A stretch of 63,105 nucleotides of DNA from Canicola haemoglobinophilus (GCF_002015075.1 NZ_MUXZ01000012.1:1-63105); one strand, 5' to 3'; positions 1-10,282 are shown, counted from the stretch's first letter. Numbers and translations are program-made. Notes: generated by a model from the sequence alone, not told the origin.

Positions 1-90
1 CCCACAGATTGTCTGATAAGTTGTTAAAGAACAAAAAACAACGACACACTGTATTTTTCAAAACTTCACAACAGCGTGTCGTTGTGTGGT
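1..90 (-). other. rRNA operon leader (upstream of a 16S gene outside the window)
   Basis: Read on the minus strand, this stretch ends in a sequence very like the Escherichia coli 16S leader: a boxA-like TGTTCTTTAACAA at 33-21, followed by TTATCAGACAATCTGTGGG. In E. coli this stretch lies between the rrn promoter and 16S rRNA and carries the antitermination signal. No mature 16S sequence is present. The inference is that an rrn operon runs leftward out of the window. Confidence 0.8.
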
Positions 91-94
91 GCGC

Positions 95-122
95 ATTATA
101 GGCATTTCGAAAATCTTTGCAA
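95..122 (-). promoter_or_regulatory. rrn promoter
   Basis: On the minus strand there is a -35 TTGCAA at 122-117, a 16-bp spacer, and a perfect -10 TATAAT at 100-95. A GC-rich discriminator (GCGCACC) follows. GC-rich discriminators are typical of stringently controlled rRNA promoters. The A/T tracts at about 130-155 sit where an UP element would be. Transcription would proceed into the leader at 1-90. Confidence 0.8.
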
Positions 123-195
123 GCACTTTTTGCAAAAAATTTTAAGATTTTTGCTCATTGACGATTTATGTAGCAACTTTTGACTAAAAAGAAAA

Positions 196-615
196 CTATT
201 TGCTTAATTTTCCTACTTCATCTAAGTGAAAATCTACTCGATTACGAAATTCAAGCGGATTTGAAATAAATGGGATTGGTGCTCCTGTCCCACCTGTTCC
301 ACGAACAATAACAGATCCAAATCCTAACATTCGTCCTAACACTCCTTGATGCACACCAATACTTTCGATTTTTTCCAAACGCAGTTCAACTGTACTACGA
401 CGAATAAACCCAAATTTAGCTATAATCCTTTTATTGGTTAATGCTAATTCTGTTGTTTTAACATTAATAAAAGAAATAATTAGGAATAAAAGCCCTATAC
501 CAACAGGTAATAAAATTATTCCTAAAATAATTCTCGTTAATTGTGACCACCAAGAAACTTGTGCTTGATAAATAACAGTTTCATCTTTTAATAAATTGTT
601 TTGGATATAACTCAT
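196..615 (-). CDS. PH-domain (bPH2-like) membrane protein
   Basis: A 139-residue protein starting MSYIQNN, preceded by AAGGAG seven bases upstream; an 18-residue upstream extension has no such site. A hydrophobic hairpin at about residues 25-50 (LTRIILGIILLPVGIGLLFLI) is followed by a soluble segment with ELALTNKRII, a pattern of bacterial PH-like domains of the YdbS/YdbT type. The role is unknown. It is probably anchored in the inner membrane with the domain in the cytoplasm. It lies between an rrn promoter and murI, all on the same strand. Confidence 0.75.
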   Translation of the reverse strand: MSYIQNNLLKDETVIYQAQVSWWSQLTRIILGIILLPVGIGLLFLIISFINVKTTELALTNKRIIAKFGFIRRSTVELRLEKIESIGVHQGVLGRMLGFGSVIVRGTGGTGAPIPFISNPLEFRNRVDFHLDEVGKLSK

Positions 616-682
616 TATAAGCTCCTTATTGTTTACAAAAAGAGCTATATTAGAGCAAAAAAAAAACAATTCTCAAGTTTTA

Positions 683-1489
683 TTATGCTTCTGCTAATAT
701 TAGCAAACGTTCAAATCCCCAAAAATCTAATACTTGTTGAAAAGATTGTACATGTTCAAAAGGTTGGGTACAAAAAATCAAATTTTTTTTCTGAATTTTT
801 GACCGCACTTCCACATTAGCCAATAAAGATTGCACCCGTTTTGCAATTGCTTTGCCTGAATCCACGAAAAACTTCACTTGCGGTAAACACCATTCTATTT
901 CCTCTTTGATTAAAGGAAAGTGAGTACAGCCTAGCACAACAGAATCCAGAGATTTCATCTCTTGCCATGGATTAAGCTCTTGTTTTAATGCATTAAGATC
1001 AACTGCACCGCCTCGTAATTTTTGCTCTGCGATTTCAACTAATTTCGTGCTACCGATTTTTTCAACGTTGCAATGATGAGCATAGGTTTCAATTAAATTG
1101 TTCACATAAGCTCTTTTTACAGTACCTTTTGTGGCAAGTAAGCCAATATGTTTTGTCTCGGATCTTTCCGCTGCAGGCTTAATAGCTGGCACAGTCCCTA
1201 CAACAGGAATAGAAAAATGTTGACGTAATGAAGGTAAAACAACCGTACTTGCTGTATTACAAGCAATCACTATTAAATCCAGCGGATAATCTTGATTAAT
1301 CTGCTGACAAATCTTCAAAGTGCGGTCAATAATGTCTTGCTCTTCCTTTTCTGAATAAGGAAAAAATGCGTTATCAAAACAATATAAGTAATGACAGTCT
1401 GGTAAAAGTTGCTTAGTTTCTTTATAAACACTAAATCCACCTACCCCAGAATCAAAGAATAAAATTGTTGGTTGTATGGAAGAGTTCAT
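683..1489 (-). CDS. murI: Glutamate racemase
   Basis: 268 residues. It interconverts L- and D-glutamate, supplying D-glutamate for peptidoglycan. The family signatures are present: FFDSGVGG near residue 13, IACNTAS with the first catalytic cysteine at about residue 77, and GCTHFPLI with the second cysteine at about residue 188. Length is normal for the family. It lies just downstream of recG on the same strand with a 69-bp gap. An uptake signal (ACCGCACTT, 802-810) lies inside the 3' end. Confidence 0.95.
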   Translation of the reverse strand: MNSSIQPTILFFDSGVGGFSVYKETKQLLPDCHYLYCFDNAFFPYSEKEEQDIIDRTLKICQQINQDYPLDLIVIACNTASTVVLPSLRQHFSIPVVGTVPAIKPAAERSETKHIGLLATKGTVKRAYVNNLIETYAHHCNVEKIGSTKLVEIAEQKLRGGAVDLNALKQELNPWQEMKSLDSVVLGCTHFPLIKEEIEWCLPQVKFFVDSGKAIAKRVQSLLANVEVRSKIQKKNLIFCTQPFEHVQSFQQVLDFWGFERLLILAEA

Positions 1490-1558
1490 TAAAATTTTCC
1501 TAAATTTGACTGCTCTTTTTATACGATCCCTAACTGATGAAGATCCGTAAAATCCTAG

Positions 1559-3640
1559 CTAAGCATTAGTATAAATTTCTTTATTCTTAAGCCAGCGCTG
1601 AATAAGCTCATCTGCAAGCGCAGGCGATTGTGCAATTAATCGGCGAGCATAATGTTGAACTGTTGGTAACATTTTGCGATCTCGCATTAAATTCGCCACT
1701 TTAAATTCTGCAACGCCCGTTTGCTTAGTGCCTAAAACCTCGCCTGGTCCACGAATTTCTAAATCTTGTTCGGAAATAAAAAAACCATCTTGACTTGAAC
1801 GCATCACTTCTAAGCGCTTTCTTGATACTTTACTTAAAGGTGATTTATACATTAAAACACAATAAGATGCCGTGCTACCTCGTCCTACTCGACCTCGTAA
1901 CTGATGTAATTGTGCCAGTCCTAAACGCTCAGCATTTTCAATGATCATCAAACTGGCATTAGGCACATCAACACCAACTTCAATCACTGTTGTTGCCACT
2001 AATAAATCTAATTCCGCATTTTTAAATTGCATCATCACATCTTGCTTTTCGCTGGCTTTCATTCTGCCATGCACTAAACCAATCTTCAGCATAGGCAAGG
2101 CTTTTTGTAGATCTTCTGCGGTGCTTTCTGCGGCTTGGGCCTCTAATACTTCACTTTCATCAATCAAAGTACAAACCCAATACGCCTGACGTTTTTCATT
2201 TGCACAAGCATTATATACTCTTGCCACAATTTCAGCCCTACGCTCCTCTGATATGGCAATGGTTTGAATCGGTGTTCGTCCTGGCGGTAATTCATCAATA
2301 ATTGAAGTATCTAAATCGGCATATACTGTCATCGCCAACGTACGAGGAATTGGTGTTGCTGTCATAATTAATTGATGAGGATAATTCCCTGCTCGATTTC
2401 CTTTCTCACGCAACATAAGACGTTGATGTACACCAAAACGATGTTGTTCATCGACAATAACTAAAGCTAAATCGGCAAATTCTACATCCTCTTGGAACAA
2501 AGCATGGGTTCCGACAACCATTTGCACATTGCCTTGTGCCATATCTTCTAAGATCGCTTGTCGAGATTTACCTTTTACCTTACCAGCTAACCAACCTACT
2601 TTTATCCCTAATGGCTCAAACCAGCGTTGAAAATTAGCGGCATGTTGCTCAGCTAAAATTTCCGTTGGTGCCATTAATGCCACTTGCTTGCCGTTGTCAA
2701 TGGCAATAAGCGCAGCTAATGCAGCAACGAGCGTTTTACCCGATCCCACATCGCCTTGCACCAAACGCATCATTGGAAAAGAACGCCCTAAATCATGCTC
2801 TATTTCAGCCACAACTCTTTGTTGAGCATTTGTTGGTTGATATGGCAATAGTGCAAGAAACTCTTGTTTCAGTGCAGTTTGGTAATGTAAAGGTAAGGCT
2901 GAAAACTGTTGAGTTCCATACCGCACTTTTTGCATAGCAAGGTTATGTGCCAGTAGCTCTTCAAAAATTAAACGCAATTGTGCAGGATGTTTTCCTTGTT
3001 CTAATAGCTCCAAAGAAATATCTGGGGGTGGGCGATGTAAAATTTGGATAGCTTGTTTCAAACTAACCTGATGAGGATAAAATTCACTTGGCAATATTTC
3101 TGCTAATGGTATTTTTTCCAATAACGCCAAAGCTTGTTCTGTGAGCTTTCGTAAGGAATTTTGCTTTAACCCTTCCGTTGTTGAATAAATAGGCGTCAAT
3201 GTTTCTTCTAACTGAATAGGCTCATTATCACGAATAATTTTATATTCTGGGTGATGAATTTCCGCCATAAATCGCCCGCGCTTTATCTCGCCAAAAGCTT
3301 TAACTCTAACGCCTACTTGAAAACTATTTTTCATACCTGCATTAAAATTAAAAAAGCGTAACGCAATTTTGGAAGTACCGTCAGAAAGTGTCACCATCAG
3401 AATAGGGCGGCGACCAAATTGAACATCACAAGTTTGCACCATTCCTTCAATAGTCGCATATTGATCAACACGAAGATCCATAATCGGCGTAATGCGAGTA
3501 CGATCTTCATAACCTGTTGGTAAATGGAATAAAAGATCTTGTAAATTAAAAATGCCAATTCTGCCTAACTTTTCTGCTATTGCGGCACCAACACCAGATA
3601 GCGAGTTGACAGGAATGGCATCTAAGAATTGTGCGCTCAT
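1559..3640 (-). CDS. recG: ATP-dependent DNA helicase RecG
   Basis: 693 residues, the normal RecG size. It remodels stalled replication forks and branch-migrates Holliday junctions. An N-terminal OB/wedge domain (about 1-260) precedes superfamily 2 helicase motifs: Walker A GDVGSGKT at 296-303, DEQH box at 397-400, TATPIPRTLAM, and the C-terminal QLRGRVGRG motif. Its ATG overlaps the spoT stop codon by one base, so translation is likely coupled. It forms one minus-strand run with spoT and murI. Confidence 0.97.
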   Translation of the reverse strand: MSAQFLDAIPVNSLSGVGAAIAEKLGRIGIFNLQDLLFHLPTGYEDRTRITPIMDLRVDQYATIEGMVQTCDVQFGRRPILMVTLSDGTSKIALRFFNFNAGMKNSFQVGVRVKAFGEIKRGRFMAEIHHPEYKIIRDNEPIQLEETLTPIYSTTEGLKQNSLRKLTEQALALLEKIPLAEILPSEFYPHQVSLKQAIQILHRPPPDISLELLEQGKHPAQLRLIFEELLAHNLAMQKVRYGTQQFSALPLHYQTALKQEFLALLPYQPTNAQQRVVAEIEHDLGRSFPMMRLVQGDVGSGKTLVAALAALIAIDNGKQVALMAPTEILAEQHAANFQRWFEPLGIKVGWLAGKVKGKSRQAILEDMAQGNVQMVVGTHALFQEDVEFADLALVIVDEQHRFGVHQRLMLREKGNRAGNYPHQLIMTATPIPRTLAMTVYADLDTSIIDELPPGRTPIQTIAISEERRAEIVARVYNACANEKRQAYWVCTLIDESEVLEAQAAESTAEDLQKALPMLKIGLVHGRMKASEKQDVMMQFKNAELDLLVATTVIEVGVDVPNASLMIIENAERLGLAQLHQLRGRVGRGSTASYCVLMYKSPLSKVSRKRLEVMRSSQDGFFISEQDLEIRGPGEVLGTKQTGVAEFKVANLMRDRKMLPTVQHYARRLIAQSPALADELIQRWLKNKEIYTNA

Positions 3641-5763
3641 TAGTTATTAATGTTGCGTTCGACAGATAAAAATCCCGGCACAGTTTTGATCTTGCGCATA
3701 ATTTGCTCTAAATGCTCGGTATTTTTCACTGTTAATAAAATCACAATTTGATATAGGCGGCCGTCTTGTTCTTCAGTCCAGATGCTATGAATTCGGCTAT
3801 CTAAAGAAGAAATCATTGACATTAAATGAGGTAATGCGCCTTGTTGATTTAGTAATTCAATACGCAATTCTGTTTCAAACTCAATGGCAGTATCCTCATC
3901 TTCCCATTGCACCTGCATATAATATTCTGGATTATCTTTACGTTTTTTCAGGTTTGCGCAATCTTTATGATGAATAACAAGTCCTTTACCAGAACTGCTA
4001 TAAGCTACGATTGGATCCCTAGGAATAGGATGGCAACACTGTGCAAAAGTAGTAGATAAGCCATCCGAACTTTTAATTTGCAATAATTCTGTATTATTCT
4101 CAGGATTTCCATCAGTATCAATTTTCAATGGCTCACCCACTAAACGATAAGCAATTGCGCCACTAATTTGATTACCGAAACCAATTTCCATGAGTAAATC
4201 ATTGAAACTTGTTAATTTCAGTTCATCTAAAACTTCTTGCACAATGTGCGGTGGAATATCACTGAGTTTTTTTGGTAAAAGCGCATGTAATAACTGACGC
4301 TTACCGAGATTAATGGCTTCATCTGCACCGAGAGATTTCAATGCTTGGCGAATACTTGTACGCGCTTTGGCTGTAACTACAAAATTTAGCCAGCCAGAAT
4401 TCGGTTTTGAATTTTCATCAACACTAATATCAATGGTTTGCCCTGAGTGCAATGCAAAAGAAAGCGGATAAGGTTTACGATCGACTGTTGCAGCTACACA
4501 ATGATGTCCAACATCAGTATGAACGGCGTAAGCAAAATCTACCGCTGTTGCGCCTTTTGGTAACTCAATAATGCGACCTTTCGGGGTAAATACGTAGATC
4601 TCTTTAGGGAAGAACTCCGATTTCACGCTTTCAATAAACTCAAAGGAATTCCCCACGCTTTGTTGTAATTCAACGAGGCTTTGTAACCAACGTTGAGCAC
4701 GAATTTGCGCAGTGGTACTGTCATTTCTTCCAGCTTGCTTATATGCCCAATGGGCTGCTACCCCCATTTCCGCCATTTGATCCATTTCTTCAGTACGGAT
4801 TTGTACTTCCACTGGCACACCATGCGGTCCAATCATGGAACTGTGTAGAGATTGATAGCCATTGGCTTTAGGCACTGCAATATAATCTTTTACACGAGCA
4901 GGACGAGGCTTATACAAGCTGTGCATTTGCCCTAAAACACGATAGCAAGTATCAACATCATTTACGACCGCACGGAACGCATAAATATCCATAATGGAAT
5001 GAAACTGCTGATCTTTCAGTTTCATTTTTTGATAAATAGCATATAAATGTTTTTCGCGCCCAAATACTCGCGCTTTTATGCCAACTTCTTCCAAACGCCC
5101 TTTAATTTCATCAGAAATACGCTGGATCATGTCTTTACGATTACCACGAGCAATTTGAATGACTTTTTTCAGCACTGCATAGCGTTGCGGATGCATTGCC
5201 TCAAAGCCAAGATCTTCTAATTCGGTTCGAATATGATCAATCCCTAAGCGATGAGCCAAAGGTGCATAAATCTCTAATGTTTCTTTCGCAATTCTTCTGC
5301 GTTTATCTGGTCGTAATGCTCCCAATGTCCGCATATTGTGAGTGCGGTCTGCAAGTTTGATTAACACCACGCGAATATCTTTGGTCATGGCTAAAATCAT
5401 TTTGCGGAAGTTTTCCACTTCAGCCTCTTTGCGAGTACGGAATTTCAACTTATCTAATTTTGAAACCCCTTCCACAATTTCCGCTACACTTGCGCCAAAT
5501 TCTTCTTTTAATTGTTCTTCGGTATAAGGCGTATCTTCGATAACATCATGTAATAATGCAGCCATTACCGCCTCATGATCCAAACGCATTTCGGCGATAA
5601 TAGAAGCCACAGCAACAGGGTGAGTAATATAAGGTTCGCCACTAGAACGAAACTGTCCTTCATGCCCATCTCTTGCAATAACAAATGCACGTTTAACTAA
5701 CTCAATTTGTTCAGCTGGCAAATAACCTTGAATAATTCGATGTAAACTTTCAAACAAATACAT
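3640..5763 (-). CDS. spoT: Bifunctional (p)ppGpp synthetase/hydrolase SpoT
   Basis: 707 residues. Domain order: an HD hydrolase domain with HDVIED (HD at about 72-73) preceded by HEGQFRSSGEPYITHP, a RelA/SpoT synthetase domain at about 230-345, a TGS domain at about 390-450, and a C-terminal ACT domain at about 635-705. The intact HD motif implies (p)ppGpp hydrolysis as expected for SpoT rather than RelA. It lies 73 bp downstream of rpoZ, the same order as in enterobacteria (gmk-rpoZ-spoT). Confidence 0.96.
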   Translation of the reverse strand: MYLFESLHRIIQGYLPAEQIELVKRAFVIARDGHEGQFRSSGEPYITHPVAVASIIAEMRLDHEAVMAALLHDVIEDTPYTEEQLKEEFGASVAEIVEGVSKLDKLKFRTRKEAEVENFRKMILAMTKDIRVVLIKLADRTHNMRTLGALRPDKRRRIAKETLEIYAPLAHRLGIDHIRTELEDLGFEAMHPQRYAVLKKVIQIARGNRKDMIQRISDEIKGRLEEVGIKARVFGREKHLYAIYQKMKLKDQQFHSIMDIYAFRAVVNDVDTCYRVLGQMHSLYKPRPARVKDYIAVPKANGYQSLHSSMIGPHGVPVEVQIRTEEMDQMAEMGVAAHWAYKQAGRNDSTTAQIRAQRWLQSLVELQQSVGNSFEFIESVKSEFFPKEIYVFTPKGRIIELPKGATAVDFAYAVHTDVGHHCVAATVDRKPYPLSFALHSGQTIDISVDENSKPNSGWLNFVVTAKARTSIRQALKSLGADEAINLGKRQLLHALLPKKLSDIPPHIVQEVLDELKLTSFNDLLMEIGFGNQISGAIAYRLVGEPLKIDTDGNPENNTELLQIKSSDGLSTTFAQCCHPIPRDPIVAYSSSGKGLVIHHKDCANLKKRKDNPEYYMQVQWEDEDTAIEFETELRIELLNQQGALPHLMSMISSLDSRIHSIWTEEQDGRLYQIVILLTVKNTEHLEQIMRKIKTVPGFLSVERNINN

Positions 5764-5836
5764 GAGATACCAACCTAAATTACTACCTTATAAAAACAAA
5801 ACAGAAAGCGACCGCACTTTCTGTTTTACTCATCAA

Positions 5837-6103
5837 TTACTCTGCAAATAATGAAATTGCACTTAATTCCGTATTTTCTTGCTGTAAAGATTCGTGACGT
5901 TCTTGAGCATTTAAAATATCGTTATTGATTAGACCTTTTTCAATCTCACGTAATGCAATCACTGTTGGCTTATCATTTTCTTCAGGAACCAAAGGTTCAC
6001 GCACATGTAATTGCAATTGTCTTGCACGACGTGCCGCAGTCAAAATTAAATCAAAACGATTACCAATTTGTTCAACTGCGTCTTGTACAGTAACACGAGC
6101 CAT
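5837..6103 (-). CDS. rpoZ: RNA polymerase omega subunit
   Basis: 88 residues, starting MARVTVQDAVEQIGNRFDL, the conserved N-terminus of omega. The core RARQL segment and the PTVIALREIEKG segment are present. Omega helps assemble the beta-prime subunit and, in proteobacteria, forms part of a ppGpp site; its position directly upstream of spoT is the usual one. Confidence 0.96.
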   Translation of the reverse strand: MARVTVQDAVEQIGNRFDLILTAARRARQLQLHVREPLVPEENDKPTVIALREIEKGLINNDILNAQERHESLQQENTELSAISLFAE

Positions 6104-6180
6104 AATTTACTCCACTAAAGTTTTGTGCTTATTAAAAATTTTCAAATACAAAAAGGGGAAATATAATACTAAACTCTCTT

Positions 6181-6807
6181 TTATTTTTCCAGCAGTTGCG
6201 CTATTAAAACCGCACTTTGTTTCTGTTGATAATCTAAAGTTAGGCGTTCCGTACGCAAAATACTGTTTAAATCCGCCAATGCTTGTTCAAAATTATCATT
6301 CACAATAACATAATCATATTCATCATAATGAGAGATTTCACTTATCGCTTTTGACATTCTTTCTGCAATCACCTCTTCGCTGTCTTGTCCTCGACCGATT
6401 AAACGGCGTTCTAATTCAGCTAATGACGGAGGAAGAATAAAGATACTTTTTACGCTTGGTACTTTTTGGCGAATTTGTTGAGCTCCTTGCCAATCAATAT
6501 CTAAAAAGACATCAATTCCTTCAGCTAAATTTTTCTCAATTGCTGGCAACGAAGTACCATAATAATTACCACCAAATACCTTGGCATATTCCAAAAATGC
6601 ACCTTGTGCAATCAAATCTTCAAATTGCTCAACAGAAACAAAATAATAATGAACACCTTCTTGCTCACTAGGGCGAGGTTGGCGCGTAGTATGTGAAACA
6701 GACACCATCATTTTATTGTTATTATCCTGAGCTAACAATGCAGAAATAAGTGAAGATTTTCCTGCTCCACTTGGCGCTGAGATAATATAAAGATTTCCTT
6801 GTGACAT
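6181..6807 (-). CDS. gmk: Guanylate kinase
   Basis: 208 residues. It phosphorylates GMP to GDP. The P-loop SAPSGAGKSSL lies near residues 9-19. The GMP-binding segment with SHTTRQPRPSE and YYGTS is present. I chose the ATG giving MSQGNLYI because GGAG precedes it by eight bases and it matches family N-termini; an in-frame upstream extension of 21 residues has no family support. It is the first gene of the gmk-rpoZ-spoT-recG-murI run and is divergent from gapA. Confidence 0.95.
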   Translation of the reverse strand: MSQGNLYIISAPSGAGKSSLISALLAQDNNNKMMVSVSHTTRQPRPSEQEGVHYYFVSVEQFEDLIAQGAFLEYAKVFGGNYYGTSLPAIEKNLAEGIDVFLDIDWQGAQQIRQKVPSVKSIFILPPSLAELERRLIGRGQDSEEVIAERMSKAISEISHYDEYDYVIVNDNFEQALADLNSILRTERLTLDYQQKQSAVLIAQLLEK

Positions 6808-7113
6808 AGCTAATTCTCCAATAAGAAAAACGCTCTTCATTATGCCGATAAATCGATAAAAAATCAGCAAAAGTGCGGTCTTTTTTGTAAAAAATTTATC
6901 TTAAACACAAACAGATTTGCCCTATTTTAGCCCTTAGCTATAAATTTGATGTAGATCACAAAAAGTCTTCTGTGACGATTTTATTTTTTATCCTCTAGTT
7001 TCATCAAAAAAAGAAACCGTGCTATAATCCACCGCGGACACAAAATGAGAGTTAATCCATTCAGCTTTCATGTGTAACAGTTTTGTTTAACTTAAATTAA
7101 AGGTGAAAATCTT
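6808..7113. promoter_or_regulatory. gmk-gapA divergent intergenic region
   Basis: 306 bp without a gene. A CRP-like site TTTGAT-GTAG-ATCACA at 6945-6960 differs from the core consensus TGTGA-N6-TCACA at one position. A gapA promoter is likely: -10 TATAAT at 7023-7028 with a weak TTCATC about 17 bp upstream. The uptake signal AAGTGCGGT sits at 6871-6879. Which gene the CRP-like site serves cannot be settled from sequence; it lies about 80 bp upstream of the likely gapA start of transcription. Confidence 0.5.
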
Positions 7114-8118
7114 ATGGCAATTAAAATTGGTATCAATGGTTTCGGTCGTATTGGTCGTATCGTATTCCGCGCAGCACAACATCGTGATGATATTGAAGTT
7201 GTAGGTATCAATGACTTAATCGATGTTGAATACATGGCTTACATGTTAAAATATGATTCAACTCACGGTCATTTCGATGGTACTGTAGAAGTTAAAGATG
7301 GTAACTTAGTAGTTAACGGCAAGGCTATTCGTGTAACTTCTGAGCGTGATCCAGCTAACTTAAAATGGAATGAAATTGGTGTTGATATTGCTGTTGAGGC
7401 AACTGGTTTATTCTTAGATGATACAAGCGCTCGTAAGCACATCACTGCTGGAGCGAAAAAAGTTGTTTTAACAGGTCCATCTAAAGATGCAACTCCAATG
7501 TTTGTTAAGGGTGTTAACTTCGATACTTATGCAGGTCAAGACATCGTTTCTAACGCATCTTGTACAACAAACTGCTTAGCGCCATTAGCTAAAGTAATCA
7601 ATGACAAATTCGGTATCAAAGACGGTTTAATGACAACAGTTCACGCAACAACAGCAACTCAAAAAACTGTTGATGGTCCTTCTGCGAAAGACTGGCGTGG
7701 TGGTCGTGGTGCTGCTCAAAACATTATCCCTTCTTCAACTGGTGCAGCTAAAGCAGTTGGTAAAGTTATCCCTGCATTAAACGGCAAATTAACTGGTATG
7801 GCATTCCGCGTGCCAACTCCAAACGTTTCTGTTGTTGACTTAACTGTAAACTTAGAAAAACCAGCAACTTATGCTGAAATCTGTGCAGAAATCAAACGTG
7901 CATCTGAAAATGAAATGAAAGGCGTTTTAGGCTACACTGAGGACGCAGTAGTTTCTACAGACTTCAACGGTTGCACATTAACTTCTGTATTCGATGCTGC
8001 AGCAGGTATCGCATTAACAGATACTTTCGTTAAATTAGTATCTTGGTACGATAACGAAACTGGTTACTCAAACAAAGTATTAGATTTAGTTGCTCACGTA
8101 TATAACTACAAAGGCTAA
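7114..8118 (+). CDS. gapA: Glyceraldehyde-3-phosphate dehydrogenase
   Basis: 334 residues. It oxidises glyceraldehyde-3-phosphate to 1,3-bisphosphoglycerate with NAD+ in glycolysis. The Rossmann motif GINGFGRIGR is at the N-terminus and the catalytic cysteine is C150 in SNASCTTNC. The C-terminal WYDNETGYSNKV motif is intact. Its codons look strongly biased, as in highly expressed genes. An AGGTG ribosome site precedes the ATG. A strong hairpin terminator follows directly, so it is probably monocistronic. Confidence 0.98.
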   Translation: MAIKIGINGFGRIGRIVFRAAQHRDDIEVVGINDLIDVEYMAYMLKYDSTHGHFDGTVEVKDGNLVVNGKAIRVTSERDPANLKWNEIGVDIAVEATGLFLDDTSARKHITAGAKKVVLTGPSKDATPMFVKGVNFDTYAGQDIVSNASCTTNCLAPLAKVINDKFGIKDGLMTTVHATTATQKTVDGPSAKDWRGGRGAAQNIIPSSTGAAKAVGKVIPALNGKLTGMAFRVPTPNVSVVDLTVNLEKPATYAEICAEIKRASENEMKGVLGYTEDAVVSTDFNGCTLTSVFDAAAGIALTDTFVKLVSWYDNETGYSNKVLDLVAHVYNYKG

Positions 8119-8138
8119 TTAAAATCCTTACGCAAAAG

Positions 8139-8162
8139 ACCGCTCTTTATGAGCGGTTTTTT
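8139..8162 (+). terminator. gapA terminator
   Basis: The stem ACCGCTC (8139-8145) pairs with GAGCGGT (8151-8157) around a TTTAT loop and runs into a T tract, 20 bp after the gapA stop. This is a canonical intrinsic terminator. Confidence 0.9.
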
Positions 8163-8363
8163 ATTCCCCAACAAAGTTCCCTTTCTTATCTGTTTAACTC
8201 ACACTTGTTTACTCAATTTTAAATACACCCACCATTAATAACACAAGATTTTTTCATCTTCCCACTAGCATTTTATTTCCTAAAACATTATATTAGCGCA
8301 CAAGTGTTAGCTAAAATAAGTTTTGTTCTAAAAGGAACACCGATAAATAAAGGAAATATAAAA

Positions 8364-10175
8364 ATGAATACTCAACTAGATTTTCATTTTATTAATCGAG
8401 TTCGCCAACAATGCAAAAAACTCGAAAATCACACCGCACTTCGCTATCTTAAACAAGACAAATGGTTTGATATTTCTTGGGGTAAATTACAACAAAAAGT
8501 TGATCAACTGTCATTAGCACTCCTCACTCATAATATCCAAATCCAAGACAAAATTGGGATTTTTGCGCACAATATGCCACGCTGGACAATTGCGGACATT
8601 GCAACCTTACAAATTCGTGCCATTACGGTTCCCATTTACGCAACAAATACCGCTCAACAAGCAGAATTTATTATCAACAATGCGGATATGAAAATTCTAT
8701 TTGTGGGCGACCAAGAACAATTTGATCAAAGTATAAGTATTATTGAAAATTGCCCGCAACTACAAAAAATTGTTGCGATGAAAGAAACCATTGATCTGAA
8801 AAATCATCCATTGGCATTAACTTGGCAAGAGTTTATTCAATCTGCACAAAATACACAGCAAACAGAATTAGAAAATCGTCTAAATACAAAACAACTTGAT
8901 GACTTATTTACCATTATTTATACCTCTGGTACAACGGGAGAACCGAAAGGGGTAATGCTAGATTACAATAATCTTGCTCATCAACTTAAAGCTCATGATC
9001 AAGCTCTAAAACCTATTGATCATAATGATATTTCTCTTTCTTTCTTACCATTTTCACATATTTTTGAGCGAGCTTGGGTAGCCTATGTGCTACATCGTGG
9101 CGCAACAAATTGTTACATTGAAGATACAAATCAAGTGAGAATGGCATTAGGTGAAATTCGCCCAACCTTAATGTGCGCGGTACCAAGATTTTACGAAAAA
9201 ATCTATACCGCAATTCATGACAAAGTTCAAAAAGCACCATTTTTCCACCAAGAGATATTTAACTGGGCAATGAAAATTGGACAGCAATATTTTGATCTGA
9301 AAACAGAGAAGAAACCAATTAATTGGTTACTCAAGAAAAAATATGCTTTAGCTAACAAACTAGTCTTATCTAAATTACGTCATTTACTTGGTGGTCGTAT
9401 TCGTATGATGCCTTGTGGTGGAGCAAAACTGGAACCAGCTATTGGATTATTCTTCCACAGCATCGGTATCAACATCAAATTAGGTTATGGCATGACTGAA
9501 ACCACCGCAACGGTTTCTTGTTGGAAAGACGATCATTTTGAGCCAAATTCTATTGGTGAACTGATGCCCGGTACTGAAGTAAAAATTGGTGAAAATAATG
9601 AAATCTTAGTGCGCGGTGGCATGGTTATGCGAGGTTATTATAAAAAACCAGAAGAAACTGCAAATGCCTTTACCTCAGATGGTTTCCTCAAAACAGGAGA
9701 TGCTGGAGAATTTGATGCTCAGGGACATTTATATATTACCGATCGAATTAAAGAGCTAATGAAAACTTCAAACGGAAAATATATTGCACCTCAATATATT
9801 GAAGGAAAAATTGGTAAAGATAAATTTATTGAACAAATTGCAATCATTGCTGATGCGAAAAAATACGTGTCTGCTTTAATTGTGCCTTGCTTTGAAAGCT
9901 TGGAAGAATACGCAAAACAATTAAATATTAAATATCAAGATCGCATAGAATTAGTTAAAAATTCTGAAATCATTCAGATGTTTGAGAAACGTATTCATAA
10001 ATTGCAAAAAGAACTACCAAGTTTTGAGCAAGTGAAAAAATTTACCCTATTACCACAAGCATTCACTACCGCAATGAATGAAATTACGCCCACTTTAAAA
10101 TTGCGCCGTAAAGTGATTTTAGAACGTTATAAAAAACAAATTGAGGCAATGTATAAAGATAAAGCGAAAGTTTAA
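8364..10175 (+). CDS. Long-chain fatty-acid-CoA ligase (AMP-forming)
   Basis: 603 residues. It activates fatty acids to acyl-CoA through an acyl-adenylate. The AMP-binding P-loop IYTSGTTGEPKG lies near residue 190, YGMTETT near 380, and TGDAGEFDAQGHLYITDRIKE near 460 (motifs of the ANL superfamily). It resembles the FAA/AAS-type synthetases that follow gapA in H. influenzae. The ATG giving MNTQLDFHF is chosen because AGGAAAT lies just upstream; a 20-residue upstream extension is less likely. Substrate chain length is not shown by the sequence. Confidence 0.88.
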   Translation: MNTQLDFHFINRVRQQCKKLENHTALRYLKQDKWFDISWGKLQQKVDQLSLALLTHNIQIQDKIGIFAHNMPRWTIADIATLQIRAITVPIYATNTAQQAEFIINNADMKILFVGDQEQFDQSISIIENCPQLQKIVAMKETIDLKNHPLALTWQEFIQSAQNTQQTELENRLNTKQLDDLFTIIYTSGTTGEPKGVMLDYNNLAHQLKAHDQALKPIDHNDISLSFLPFSHIFERAWVAYVLHRGATNCYIEDTNQVRMALGEIRPTLMCAVPRFYEKIYTAIHDKVQKAPFFHQEIFNWAMKIGQQYFDLKTEKKPINWLLKKKYALANKLVLSKLRHLLGGRIRMMPCGGAKLEPAIGLFFHSIGINIKLGYGMTETTATVSCWKDDHFEPNSIGELMPGTEVKIGENNEILVRGGMVMRGYYKKPEETANAFTSDGFLKTGDAGEFDAQGHLYITDRIKELMKTSNGKYIAPQYIEGKIGKDKFIEQIAIIADAKKYVSALIVPCFESLEEYAKQLNIKYQDRIELVKNSEIIQMFEKRIHKLQKELPSFEQVKKFTLLPQAFTTAMNEITPTLKLRRKVILERYKKQIEAMYKDKAKV

Positions 10176-10282
10176 GCTAGAATACTCAGAATGAATTGAT
10201 AATCTTAAATTAATCATTGCGCCTATTTTAATAGGTTTACCCTATGATAATTTTGAAACATTAATGGAGTAACTAGGCTATC